Below are positions 1 to 7,135 of a stretch of DNA of 20,203 nucleotides, piece after piece; the stretch's first letter is position 1, and every line of letters begins with the position of its first letter. A program made the translations under genes and the position numbers. The notes under the pieces were generated by a model. The model saw only the letters and a list, made by a program, of their open reading frames with translations. It had not been told where the DNA came from and made no database searches. The stretch comes from a virus, in the IMG/VR virus record IMGVR_UViG_3300025168_000900, positions 1-20,203 of that record. One strand, given 5' to 3'.

Positions 1-1418
1 AACTCATCACGATATCTTGACTTGATAGTTTCGTTGAAATTCTCATCTAGCTCAAACTGTACAAAGAAGTCCATAGCAGCCAGATACTTATTGATGAGTT
101 TATTTATAACTGGTACATATTGCTTTATGATACGACTCTTAATACCAGTATCTCTCAGTAACTTTGTACCAACATCCATTACATTTTTTTGTAGTATTGC
201 ATTGGATGTTTCTGTATGTAAATTTTGTAGATTAACATCCTCGTCTGTAATCTCAGCTTCTTTCTGTTTAATTAAATTATCGTTATCAGCAACCTCTGTA
301 ATCTGTTCTTGTAGCTCTGCAATCAACATTGTCTTACTATTGATTAAAGATTGCTTATCAATAACCTGATGTTGTAGAGCATTAATTTCTAGCTGTATCT
401 TATTGATCTGCCCAAGTCGTTCTTCTTTATCAATTATGACTTTTCTGAGTTCATCCATTCCGTTGCTGAGTTCAAGAAATGCTTCTTCTTCCTCTGCAAT
501 TCGTCCATCTTTGAACTCTGAATCAATCTGTTGCTGACAAGTTGGACATTCATCCTTGTTATGAAAGAAGTCAATGGTGTGCCTATGACGATCTTGTTTA
601 TTGATAAGTCTGTCAAGAATCTTTTCTCCTTCTTTCTTTTCTTTATTAACTTTAGCTTCGTCCTCTTTACGAGTTTCAAACTCATTAACAGTGACTTGAA
701 GTTTTGAAACGTCATCTCTTAGATTAACAAGGTCTTTGTTTGCTGTTTCAATAGACCTATGCTTTCTTGCAATGTCATCGGACTGTGCCTGTCTTAGACT
801 CTCAATGTTCTCATGGAGTAGAGAGATACGAGTTTCAACCAGGCTTTTTTCATACTCAGTTTTTTGGAGCTCTTCTCTGTGTCTCGACACCTTGTCCTTT
901 AAGATAGAAGACATCACAGAAAAGATACCAATGTCCAATAGGTCCTCAATAACTTCCTTCCTATCTTTAGTATTCATTTGCATGAATGGAACGAAGTTAC
1001 TTGACCCAAGAACTACTATCTGTTTGAATGACTTGTATGTTACTTTTAGGATTTGCTTTTCGAGAACTTCTTGATAGTCTCTTGCATTAGCTTCTTGATT
1101 GAGCAGCTTACCATTTTGCCATACTTCAAAGTATCTTGGCTTAAGACCTCGACGAATGAGATATTCCTGCTTACCAATCCTAAACTCACACTCAACTTCC
1201 ATGTGGTTTGTATTGACCGAGTTAACTAATTGTGTAGTTGCAACATTACGGAAAGCCTTACCATACAATGCATAACAAATAGCATCGATCATAGTCGACT
1301 TACCAGCTCCATTATCCCCAATGACCAACGTAGCCTTATTAGTATTAAAGACTACTTCAGTCTGTGCATCCCCATAAGAAACAAAGTTCTTCCAACGCAC
1401 ACATTTAAACTCAATCAT
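1..1418 (-). CDS. 46: gp46-like recombination endonuclease, SbcC/Rad50-type ATPase subunit (partial, 3' end outside window)
   Basis: This is the ATPase and coiled-coil subunit of the phage gp46/gp47 complex, which processes DNA ends for recombination-dependent replication. The reading frame opens at the ATG at 1418 and stays open to the left edge, giving 472 complete codons. The protein starts MIEFKCVRWKNFVSYG and has a Walker A motif, GDNGAGKS, at residues 34-41. A long charged coiled-coil-like stretch follows, with a CPTC zinc hook at residues 291-294 (bases 537-548). T4 gp46 is about 560 residues, so the ABC signature and Walker B should lie beyond base 1. The start overlaps the gp47 stop by four bases (ATGA), which implies translational coupling within one complex. 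I checked the frame base by base from 1418 to about 780 and found no frameshift; short ORFs in other frames here are shadows. Confidence 0.95.
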   Translation of the reverse strand, partial: MIEFKCVRWKNFVSYGDAQTEVVFNTNKATLVIGDNGAGKSTMIDAICYALYGKAFRNVATTQLVNSVNTNHMEVECEFRIGKQEYLIRRGLKPRYFEVWQNGKLLNQEANARDYQEVLEKQILKVTYKSFKQIVVLGSSNFVPFMQMNTKDRKEVIEDLLDIGIFSVMSSILKDKVSRHREELQKTEYEKSLVETRISLLHENIESLRQAQSDDIARKHRSIETANKDLVNLRDDVSKLQVTVNEFETRKEDEAKVNKEKKEGEKILDRLINKQDRHRHTIDFFHNKDECPTCQQQIDSEFKDGRIAEEEEAFLELSNGMDELRKVIIDKEERLGQINKIQLEINALQHQVIDKQSLINSKTMLIAELQEQITEVADNDNLIKQKEAEITDEDVNLQNLHTETSNAILQKNVMDVGTKLLRDTGIKSRIIKQYVPVINKLINKYLAAMDFFVQFELDENFNETIKSRYRDE

Positions 1419-2476
1419 TCAACCGCCAAGGCTTCATTATATAGTCCATGCATAAGATTCTTTAATTCTTTTTTATTGTACTTCAAATCCAACCCCTCAA
1501 TGTACCCATCTAATATAGTCATTGTATCCTCAGCTTCATCAATAATGTCAGCATCATCATCCAAGTCAAGATTCAAATGATCATCTACAACTTGTAGATG
1601 GATAGGATTATAGTCTTCCAACAAAGAGATAAAGGAATCAAACATCACTGGATTATTCTTTTCTTTAATAATCAGTTTAATGTAAGAGTCCTCAAGACCA
1701 CTATGTGCAATACCATTAAGATCCTCGTATGTCATATTAGTGTCATCATACCAGATCTTATTAAATAGTATACTACTATTTGGTACAAAAGTCAACAGTC
1801 TTGTATCAGTATCATAGACATGAAATCCTTTAAGATCATCATAACATGACCATGTCATCTCATATGGTGTACCAAGGTATGTAATGTTATCTGTCGTACT
1901 TCTATGATGGAAGTGACCACTATAGACCTGATCAAACTTCTCAAATGCTTTAGGATTACACCCTTCATAGTTTGGCATACCTCTATACATCTGAAACCCA
2001 GTGAGCTCAAGATGACCAAAGCAAACTTGCGCCTTAGTCTTCTCAATCATCTCCCATGTCTTCTCTTCATTGTCTTTACAGATCCATGGAACCAATAGTA
2101 TATCAAGACCATCAATATTGATCTCTGTAGGCTCGCTATACTCAATTATGTTATCATAGCCATCAAGCAATAGATTGATACTATTAACATCTAATGTATT
2201 CTTATAGGTGATATCATGATTGCCTATGATAGTATACATCTTAATGTTACGTTCATACAATGGTTGAAACAACATCTCTTTAGATGTCTTGAGTGATGTG
2301 TATGATATAAACTTTCGTCTATCAAACGTATCACCCAAGTTAACTATCTCTTGTATGTTATTCTCATCTACATAAGGAAAGAATACTTCGTCAAAGAACT
2401 TCTTCTGAAATGCTGCAACCTTTTGATTATCATTGCGAGCACCAAAGTGAAGGTCTGTCAATAATGCAATTTTCAT
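1415..2476 (-). CDS. 47: gp47-like recombination endonuclease, SbcD/Mre11-type nuclease subunit
   Basis: This is the metallophosphoesterase nuclease partner of gp46, 353 residues against about 339 in T4. The expected metal-binding motifs are all present in order: DLHFG near residue 8, GDTFDRR near 48, GNHD near 85, GHLELTG near 154 and SGHFHH near 187. Together they form the two-metal site of Mre11/SbcD enzymes. The C-terminal part is acidic (a DLDDDAD run) and probably contacts gp46. Its ATG follows the gp55 TAA directly (TAAATG) and no good Shine-Dalgarno sequence is visible, so it probably relies on translation of gp55. Its stop overlaps the gp46 start by four bases. Confidence 0.96.
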   Translation of the reverse strand: MKIALLTDLHFGARNDNQKVAAFQKKFFDEVFFPYVDENNIQEIVNLGDTFDRRKFISYTSLKTSKEMLFQPLYERNIKMYTIIGNHDITYKNTLDVNSINLLLDGYDNIIEYSEPTEINIDGLDILLVPWICKDNEEKTWEMIEKTKAQVCFGHLELTGFQMYRGMPNYEGCNPKAFEKFDQVYSGHFHHRSTTDNITYLGTPYEMTWSCYDDLKGFHVYDTDTRLLTFVPNSSILFNKIWYDDTNMTYEDLNGIAHSGLEDSYIKLIIKEKNNPVMFDSFISLLEDYNPIHLQVVDDHLNLDLDDDADIIDEAEDTMTILDGYIEGLDLKYNKKELKNLMHGLYNEALAVE

Positions 2477-3019
2477 TTAAAAATACTTTTCGACACCTTT
2501 GGCTTGCTTACGTTTTTCCTTTGTCTTCACTTCTTTAGCTTCAAAGTTCTTAACAAAGTCATTCATATAGTCACTACCAATTTCTACGTTATTGCCAATA
2601 CCCATATCATCCCCCTCAACTAATGTGTTGAACAATACAGACTGCTCCAATGACTTATGCTTGATGTATAGTTGTTTCTTTTCCTTTTGTATCCTTCTCA
2701 AGAAAGCATAATAGATAATTTGCGTGAAATATGCAAAAGGATTATTAGACTTCTGTGGATCAAAGTTATGAATATAACTAACGCAGTTTTCAATACCATC
2801 GCTAATCATATCATCCTTAAATGTATAGTTAGCAAAGTTAGGTTTAGTCGCTAGTCTATTAGCAATCTGTAGTAAGCAACGTCCAACATAGTTTGGTATC
2901 TGAGGTTTAAGTTCTCCACTCTCTTCAGATTCATTCACAGCATCCTTATACTCAATCATAACAGCATACAATTGCTTGTTATCAACGTAATGAGCCTTGA
3001 CTTTTCTCAACTTAGTCAT
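2477..3019 (-). CDS. 55: gp55-like late-transcription sigma factor
   Basis: This is a 180-residue T4-type sigma factor that directs host RNA polymerase to late promoters with a TATAAATA element. T4 gp55 is 185 residues. The recognisable sigma region 2-like core is around residues 68-115 (DMISDGIENCVSYIHNFDP followed by NPFAYFTQIIYYAFLRRIQ). The lysine-rich tail ending VEKYF fits the C-terminal part that in T4 binds the sliding clamp and the polymerase flap; that assignment is inference. The start ATG shares one base with the stop of the upstream gene (TAATG) and lacks an evident Shine-Dalgarno. Perfect TATAAATA boxes elsewhere in this window are its likely targets. Confidence 0.94.
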   Translation of the reverse strand: MTKLRKVKAHYVDNKQLYAVMIEYKDAVNESEESGELKPQIPNYVGRCLLQIANRLATKPNFANYTFKDDMISDGIENCVSYIHNFDPQKSNNPFAYFTQIIYYAFLRRIQKEKKQLYIKHKSLEQSVLFNTLVEGDDMGIGNNVEIGSDYMNDFVKNFEAKEVKTKEKRKQAKGVEKYF

Positions 3020-3402
3020 TAATGATACGTAGTATTGGCATCGCCAACACCCAGAGCCTCAACCATTTGTTTGGTTCTCTTTCGCTGCTCAGCGATATCT
3101 TCGTTCTGTGAACTCATCTCTGTGTATCCTTCTTTCAAAAATCTTTCATAATTACTGATAATATTTTCATGCAGATCATCTGCAATAGCAATGACCTTAG
3201 ACTTATGGACTGTGATTATATTCGTCTTATTGAATAGCAACCAATGCGAACATTGAATCCATGTCATTCCATTTGGTGAGATAGATCTGTACATAATGAC
3301 AGGATCTTCAAACAAAAGATACTCTCCATCATCTTCAACCACTCTCGTTAGAATCTCTTCACCATTCATTAGCTTTACTAAGCCATAATACCCTGCTGGC
3401 AT
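3019..3402 (-). CDS. conserved hypothetical protein, possible Sm/LSm-like fold
   Basis: This 127-residue protein has no function I can name firmly. Residues 7-75 are rich in predicted beta strands: LVKLMNGEEILTRVVEDD, then an acidic turn, then a strand leading to NIITVHKSKVIAIADD. This pattern, opening with a GEE turn, resembles small Sm/LSm-like barrels. The C-terminal third is helical and charged. It starts two bases after the uvsW stop, with its AAGGAG ribosome-binding site inside the last uvsW codons, and it ends on the gp55 start codon. That places it in one transcript between a helicase and the late sigma factor. The gene is well supported by the tight packing; the fold is a guess from strand pattern. 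Confidence 0.8.
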   Translation of the reverse strand: MPAGYYGLVKLMNGEEILTRVVEDDGEYLLFEDPVIMYRSISPNGMTWIQCSHWLLFNKTNIITVHKSKVIAIADDLHENIISNYERFLKEGYTEMSSQNEDIAEQRKRTKQMVEALGVGDANTTYH

Positions 3403-3404
3403 AA

Positions 3405-4838
3405 TTACTCCTTTAATGTATACGTGTATACTTTATATGGAAACTGTTCATCATTATACAGCTTTACTCTATCCGAGTAATGCCTGGCGGTATAGTTAAC
3501 CCACTTTCCTTTGGAAAGATTGTCGACGATGTCGTAAAGTTTACATCCCAGATTATCTGGGTCTTTCCGCAAGCCTCTACCGATTGATTGCAATACCCGA
3601 ATCTTACTTTTTGAGGGGCTAGCGAACACGATGTTATTAAGCCTGCGAATATTAACACCGGTACTAAACGTACCATACGATGCAACAATAATTGCTCGTT
3701 CTTCTTTCTCCACAATTGCTCTAACTTCATTTCTTTCCTCCCCAGAAACGCCACCATGGATAAAGAATATTGGTCTATCCAGTTCCTTGGCCATGTCATA
3801 TAATACTTTACCATGTTTTTCAACTAGTGCATATAGCAAGAGTGTATTACCCTTCAGCTCTTTACACAACTCAATTAAGAAGTCATTACGAGGCTTGCAT
3901 GCTATAATATAGTTAACTTCATCTCTGTAAGATGCCCTAGCCATCTTTGATTTATTTTCTTTACTGTGGTCTAGGATACATATATTTATCTTTAACTCAG
4001 CTAAATGTTTTTGCTCAATTAATTCAGACGTTGTTACAACCTTTTCTACTGGACCAAATAATCCCTCTAGTACTAACTTATGTGTCTGTGAGTCATCTAG
4101 TGTACCTGTGAATCCAAACTTATATGGACAATCAACTAGCTTAGACATTATTGTTGTTAATGATTTAGCTTTAAACAAATGAGCCTCATCACCAACAACA
4201 ACTTGGAATTGCTCAAACCATTTTCTTGGCAGCTTGTATATTGACTGCCATGTCGTAATAGTAATCTCTGTATCAATATCTTTACTTGCACCAGCTGTAA
4301 TCATATGAATGTCATCTGCATATCCATACTCATGGAAGTCTGATGCAAGCTGTGCAACAAGACCTGTAGTAGGTACTATAATTAACTTCTTCATAGGATA
4401 GTATCTTGCAAGCATATAGATGATCATGGATTTACCAGAAGCAGTAGGAGATACTAACATAGCTCTCTTATTTGTTATAGCATGAGCTACAGCACTCTTC
4501 TGATAGTTTCTTGGTTCCATACTTAATTTCAATGTCTTAGCCAAGTCATCCACATCATCTATTGTAAAGGGGTTAGTGTGGACTAATCGTTCGTCCACTT
4601 TACAAGTATAGCCTCGCACACCACAAAAGTCAACAATATAATCTTTTAATCCTGTATATACTGTTCTTGTTACAGAATTGAACAATCTAATTTTACCATC
4701 CCATACTCTATTACGTACAGCAGGCATAAACTTAGCACCAGGTACATCAAACGTAAAGAAGTCTGATAGCTCTTGAGCTACAGAAGAATCACATTTTACT
4801 TGAAGGTGTACGTCATCTTTGTATACTATTTCTATCAT
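3405..4838 (-). CDS. uvsW: UvsW-like SF2 DNA/RNA helicase
   Basis: UvsW remodels branched DNA and unwinds R-loops in T4, suppressing origin-dependent initiation late in infection and supporting recombination-dependent replication. This 477-residue protein (T4 UvsW is about 500) has a small N-terminal DNA-binding domain to about residue 105, with the motif VRNRVWDGKIRLF near 41-53. The helicase core follows: Walker A PTASGKS at 131-137, DEAH at 217-220, and FTGTL at 243-247. The second RecA-like domain carries ASYGTFSTGVNI and QSIGRGLRK (motifs V and VI). Its ATG overlaps the uvsY stop by four bases (ATGA), pairing it with the recombination mediator. Confidence 0.96.
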   Translation of the reverse strand: MIEIVYKDDVHLQVKCDSSVAQELSDFFTFDVPGAKFMPAVRNRVWDGKIRLFNSVTRTVYTGLKDYIVDFCGVRGYTCKVDERLVHTNPFTIDDVDDLAKTLKLSMEPRNYQKSAVAHAITNKRAMLVSPTASGKSMIIYMLARYYPMKKLIIVPTTGLVAQLASDFHEYGYADDIHMITAGASKDIDTEITITTWQSIYKLPRKWFEQFQVVVGDEAHLFKAKSLTTIMSKLVDCPYKFGFTGTLDDSQTHKLVLEGLFGPVEKVVTTSELIEQKHLAELKINICILDHSKENKSKMARASYRDEVNYIIACKPRNDFLIELCKELKGNTLLLYALVEKHGKVLYDMAKELDRPIFFIHGGVSGEERNEVRAIVEKEERAIIVASYGTFSTGVNIRRLNNIVFASPSKSKIRVLQSIGRGLRKDPDNLGCKLYDIVDNLSKGKWVNYTARHYSDRVKLYNDEQFPYKVYTYTLKE

Positions 4839-5269
4839 AGACCTACTTTAAACTTTTCCCAATCAACAGCTGTTTTTATTTGAAATCCTCTTATGTTCAA
4901 TGACTTTACTATTGATTCTAAGAACTCAACTTTTTCTTTTGCATATGCTGTTTTTAAGTTATGGTTTGTTATATCTTTATCAGATTCAATATACATTGGA
5001 ATATCTGTTTTAAGAATACGTAAAGGGTTTGGATCCCAACCACGATCAACAAGATCCTCTTCTGCCATTACGCCAGAATAATAATCATATTTGTCTTTCT
5101 TGAGGCCTTTATACTCCTCTTGAAGTTTTACTAACTTCATTCTCTCTTCACTAAAATACCTATAGTATTTATGATGGAGCTGGGGTATACGTATAGATTC
5201 TTCACCTAGCTCAGTTCTATCTATTTTAGAATCTGTAGACCAAGCATCATAATAATCATTTAAGTTCAT
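4835..5269 (-). CDS. uvsY: UvsY-like recombination mediator protein
   Basis: UvsY loads the UvsX recombinase onto single-stranded DNA coated with gp32. The 144-residue length is close to T4's 137. Recognisable features are the helical middle with KLVKLQEEYKGLKKDKYDYYSG, matching T4's KARLDYYSG region, and the C-terminal SLNIRGFQIKTAVDWEKF, matching the T4 SRGFAIKHIQDMRAF end. It overlaps the preceding oxygenase gene by 14 bases and the following uvsW by four, so all three are probably translated from one message. Confidence 0.92.
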   Translation of the reverse strand: MNLNDYYDAWSTDSKIDRTELGEESIRIPQLHHKYYRYFSEERMKLVKLQEEYKGLKKDKYDYYSGVMAEEDLVDRGWDPNPLRILKTDIPMYIESDKDITNHNLKTAYAKEKVEFLESIVKSLNIRGFQIKTAVDWEKFKVGL

Positions 5270-6263
5270 CGATTGCTACCACTAACTTCTGACATCTTTC
5301 ATTATACTGCCCATTGAAGTTCTGGTCAACAAGATTTGCTAACTCAATCATCATTAGTCTCTTATCACCACTGTTGATAACATTGACATATCGTGGAGAG
5401 ACTCCACCAGCCATATCACCATATGATTTGATAAGACGTTCTGCTTCTTTACCAACATGCTTCTCAACTATCTTAGGTGTAAACATATTGACATCATGCT
5501 TCTTATACACATCACCGTACACACTATGCCATAACCCAGCCATACACACTGGCTTCTCTGCACCTAACTGTTCTAAGTACACATATACATTCCATAGATG
5601 ATGAAAGAATGGTCTTCCTGTATGTTCAACTTTAGTTGTATTGTCATACAAATACTTTACACCTTTATCTCCATATTCCAATGGAGCGGTGTTGAATACC
5701 ATAATGGTTTTTTCAAAAGGAGTTATTCTTGATAGAGGTGATGTAGAATGTAACTGTGCACTATCAAAGATAAACATTCTATTATACTTTGGTAACATAG
5801 CAACCTCTACATCTTGACTATCGTCATACAACAGAGTCATTCCATAGTACTTAGGATCCCAATCTTTAGTTAGATATAGGATAGCTGTTTCAAATCCAGG
5901 ATGTGATTGAACTACATCTCCATCTCTTGCTTGTTTATCTGTATGTGGATATGCATCTTGTCCAAAGTGATACGTCTTTGTATACGATCTATACAATGAT
6001 CTCTTACCTATTACATCTTGTAAAACATCAAATGCATCCAACATGATAGGATGGTTTTGATCTATCTCTGGTGATGAACACATATCCCACTGGAAGTGTT
6101 TTGGCTGCTTAACAATATTGTGTTGACCATGACCGTATTCAAATGTGTTACGAGCATGAGACTTCCAACCATGTTGGAACCATGTACAATATTTTCTTTT
6201 GATGTCAAGCAATAGGTCTTCGGAGAAGGCGCCTTCGACGCACTTCGGTTCAATATAACTCAT
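5256..6263 (-). CDS. 2OG-Fe(II) oxygenase fused to a C-terminal HD-like (DUF6817-type) domain
   Basis: The N-terminal half (about residues 1-200) looks like a 2-oxoglutarate/Fe(II) dioxygenase. It has an HxD pair at H107 and D109 (YPHTDKQ), a distal H172 (QLHSTSP) and R179 as a candidate 2OG-binding residue. The C-terminal part (about 210-335) resembles an HD-like domain: HTGRPFFHHLW with H221/H222, GLWHSVYGD with H246, GKEAERLI, and a late acidic position in IELANLVDQ (D313). The canonical HD pair reads HS here, so the metal site may be degenerate or of the DUF6817 type. The substrate is unknown; nucleic acid, protein or a small metabolite are all possible. The start has AGGA six bases upstream of the ATG. 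The gene sits between a tail-tube-like protein and uvsY. Oxygenase confidence is high; the HD assignment is from motif recall. Confidence 0.82.
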   Translation of the reverse strand: MSYIEPKCVEGAFSEDLLLDIKRKYCTWFQHGWKSHARNTFEYGHGQHNIVKQPKHFQWDMCSSPEIDQNHPIMLDAFDVLQDVIGKRSLYRSYTKTYHFGQDAYPHTDKQARDGDVVQSHPGFETAILYLTKDWDPKYYGMTLLYDDSQDVEVAMLPKYNRMFIFDSAQLHSTSPLSRITPFEKTIMVFNTAPLEYGDKGVKYLYDNTTKVEHTGRPFFHHLWNVYVYLEQLGAEKPVCMAGLWHSVYGDVYKKHDVNMFTPKIVEKHVGKEAERLIKSYGDMAGGVSPRYVNVINSGDKRLMMIELANLVDQNFNGQYNERCQKLVVAIDELK

Positions 6264-6271
6264 TATAAATC

Positions 6272-6856
6272 CTAAAAATTAGTAGATTGTGTATCCGTAG
6301 TTCCAGCTGAACCCAGTCTTAGAATTCTGAACAGCTTATATCTAAATGTTGCTTGGCACTCTATGTAATCAACAGAAGGTGCCGTGGTTGAAAATTGTAA
6401 GTCAGACAATGCTGTTGGATAGCAGTCTTCAAATTGTACTTCTACGTTAGGCTGCATAGCACTGTTCATAATAGTTAATGTAGCATCACTATACGGCCCT
6501 TCCGACATGAAGTCAACACTTCTTTGCTTTTGATATATGTTCTTAGCTTGAGCAAAGTCTTCTGGAAATCCTAATTGTACCATCCAATCAAACAACTCAA
6601 TATAATTTTTCATATCCTCATCAACTTTGAAAGCAAGTTGAAACTCAGCAAAAGCCATTCTGTCACCAATGGTAGGAATGTTAACAAAAGGGGTTGGCAT
6701 TACTGCATCACCCATTTGTACTGTAGGAACATTCATTGATTGAACAAAATAGTTTGTTGTTGGTAGCTTCTTTATTCCAAAGTTAAAACCCAGTGGTGAT
6801 AGAAACTGAGTATTATCAGGCTGATCGCTTAGTGCTCCACCGAATTGATTAGCCAA
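6272..6856 (-). CDS. virion protein with gp19-like tail-tube fold (second tail-tube paralogue)
   Basis: This 194-residue protein appears distantly paralogous to the tail tube protein gp19 at 13089-13640. Around residues 60-90 it reads IGDRMAFAEFQLAFKVDED followed by LFDWM, where gp19 reads AGDRTFAEWTITVVNDED followed by MEEWM. The C-termini also share a pattern, with DLQFS and a YIECQATFRYKLFR strand against gp19 IDLDWN and EEFSVTFQYDWW. It may be a baseplate-tube adaptor, a tube cap or a minor tube protein; which one cannot be told here. It begins with an uncommon TTG codon, supported by AGGAG at 6863-6867 six bases upstream and by the lack of any other early start. It overlaps the Usg-family gene by 28 bases. 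Confidence 0.78.
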   Translation of the reverse strand: MANQFGGALSDQPDNTQFLSPLGFNFGIKKLPTTNYFVQSMNVPTVQMGDAVMPTPFVNIPTIGDRMAFAEFQLAFKVDEDMKNYIELFDWMVQLGFPEDFAQAKNIYQKQRSVDFMSEGPYSDATLTIMNSAMQPNVEVQFEDCYPTALSDLQFSTTAPSVDYIECQATFRYKLFRILRLGSAGTTDTQSTNF

Positions 6857-7068
6857 TCGACGCTCCTATATTCTCTAGTGTTTGAATCTGCAACCAACAC
6901 TTCATTGATTACAGCATCAATGTTATGATGCCAATAGATCAGAAACTTATGTACTCTAGGATATTCTGGTACAATGTCTTCCGTACCCCAGATAAATTCC
7001 TGAAGAATGTTTCTGTAGTCTGGCATCCAATATCTGACGTTAACTAGTACTTGTTGTCTAACTATCAT
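6829..7068 (-). CDS. usg-like: Usg-family small protein
   Basis: This is a 79-residue protein matching the small Usg family, best known from alphaproteobacterial chromosomes where it lies near trpF/trpB; its molecular function is not established. The diagnostic stretch is residues 15-46: MPDYRNILQEFIW, then a TED/VPEYPR segment, then KFLIYW, ending with an acidic DAVINEVLVA strand. This parallels the family pattern of LPDHP, LLQSFIWQDYD, APDFP and FLDFW as I remember it. The ATG at 7068 has AGAAGAG just upstream, but that site is only a few bases past a TATAAATA late promoter box. The gene therefore sits at the very 5' end of a late transcript or is nearly leaderless. It overlaps the following structural gene by 28 bases. 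A host-derived origin is inferred. Confidence 0.75.
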   Translation of the reverse strand: MIVRQQVLVNVRYWMPDYRNILQEFIWGTEDIVPEYPRVHKFLIYWHHNIDAVINEVLVADSNTREYRSVDWLINSVEH

Positions 7069-7076
7069 ATCTCTTC

Positions 7077-7084
7077 TATTTATA
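7077..7084 (-). promoter_or_regulatory. T4-type late promoter box TATAAATA before the Usg-family gene
   Basis: The minus strand reads TATAAATA exactly, the consensus for gp55-directed late transcription. It follows the T-tract of the gp23 terminator by one base. In T4 the start lies about six bases past the box, which here is at about 7071, only two or three bases before the ATG at 7068. Confidence 0.75.
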
Positions 7085-7085
7085 C

Positions 7086-7114
7086 AAAAAAAGAGGAGGC
7101 ATAAAGCCTCCTCT
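7086..7114 (-). terminator. rho-independent terminator after gp23
   Basis: On the minus strand a perfect 9 bp stem, AGAGGAGGC / GCCTCCTCT, with a five-base loop (TTTAT) is followed by a run of T ending at 7086. It begins 22 bases past the gp23 stop. The plus strand has no T-tract after the stem, so it should act only on minus-strand transcripts. It would end or attenuate the head-gene message after the major capsid gene. Confidence 0.93.
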
Positions 7115-7135
7115 GAGTTGTTAATGTAATCGAAA

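Noticed and set aside
101-108. TATAAATA on the minus strand inside gp46
   Set aside because: It lies deep in the gp46 coding sequence with no gene start nearby inside the window. In AT-rich DNA this is expected by chance.
434-715. 93-residue minus-strand open frame
   Set aside because: It lies inside gp46 in another frame and is lysine/leucine-rich without family resemblance. The gp46 frame continues through it.
1-1074. Plus-strand open frames at 22-369 and 736-1074
   Set aside because: These are antisense shadows of gp46, with Ser/Leu/Cys-rich translations typical of the reverse strand of a coiled-coil gene.
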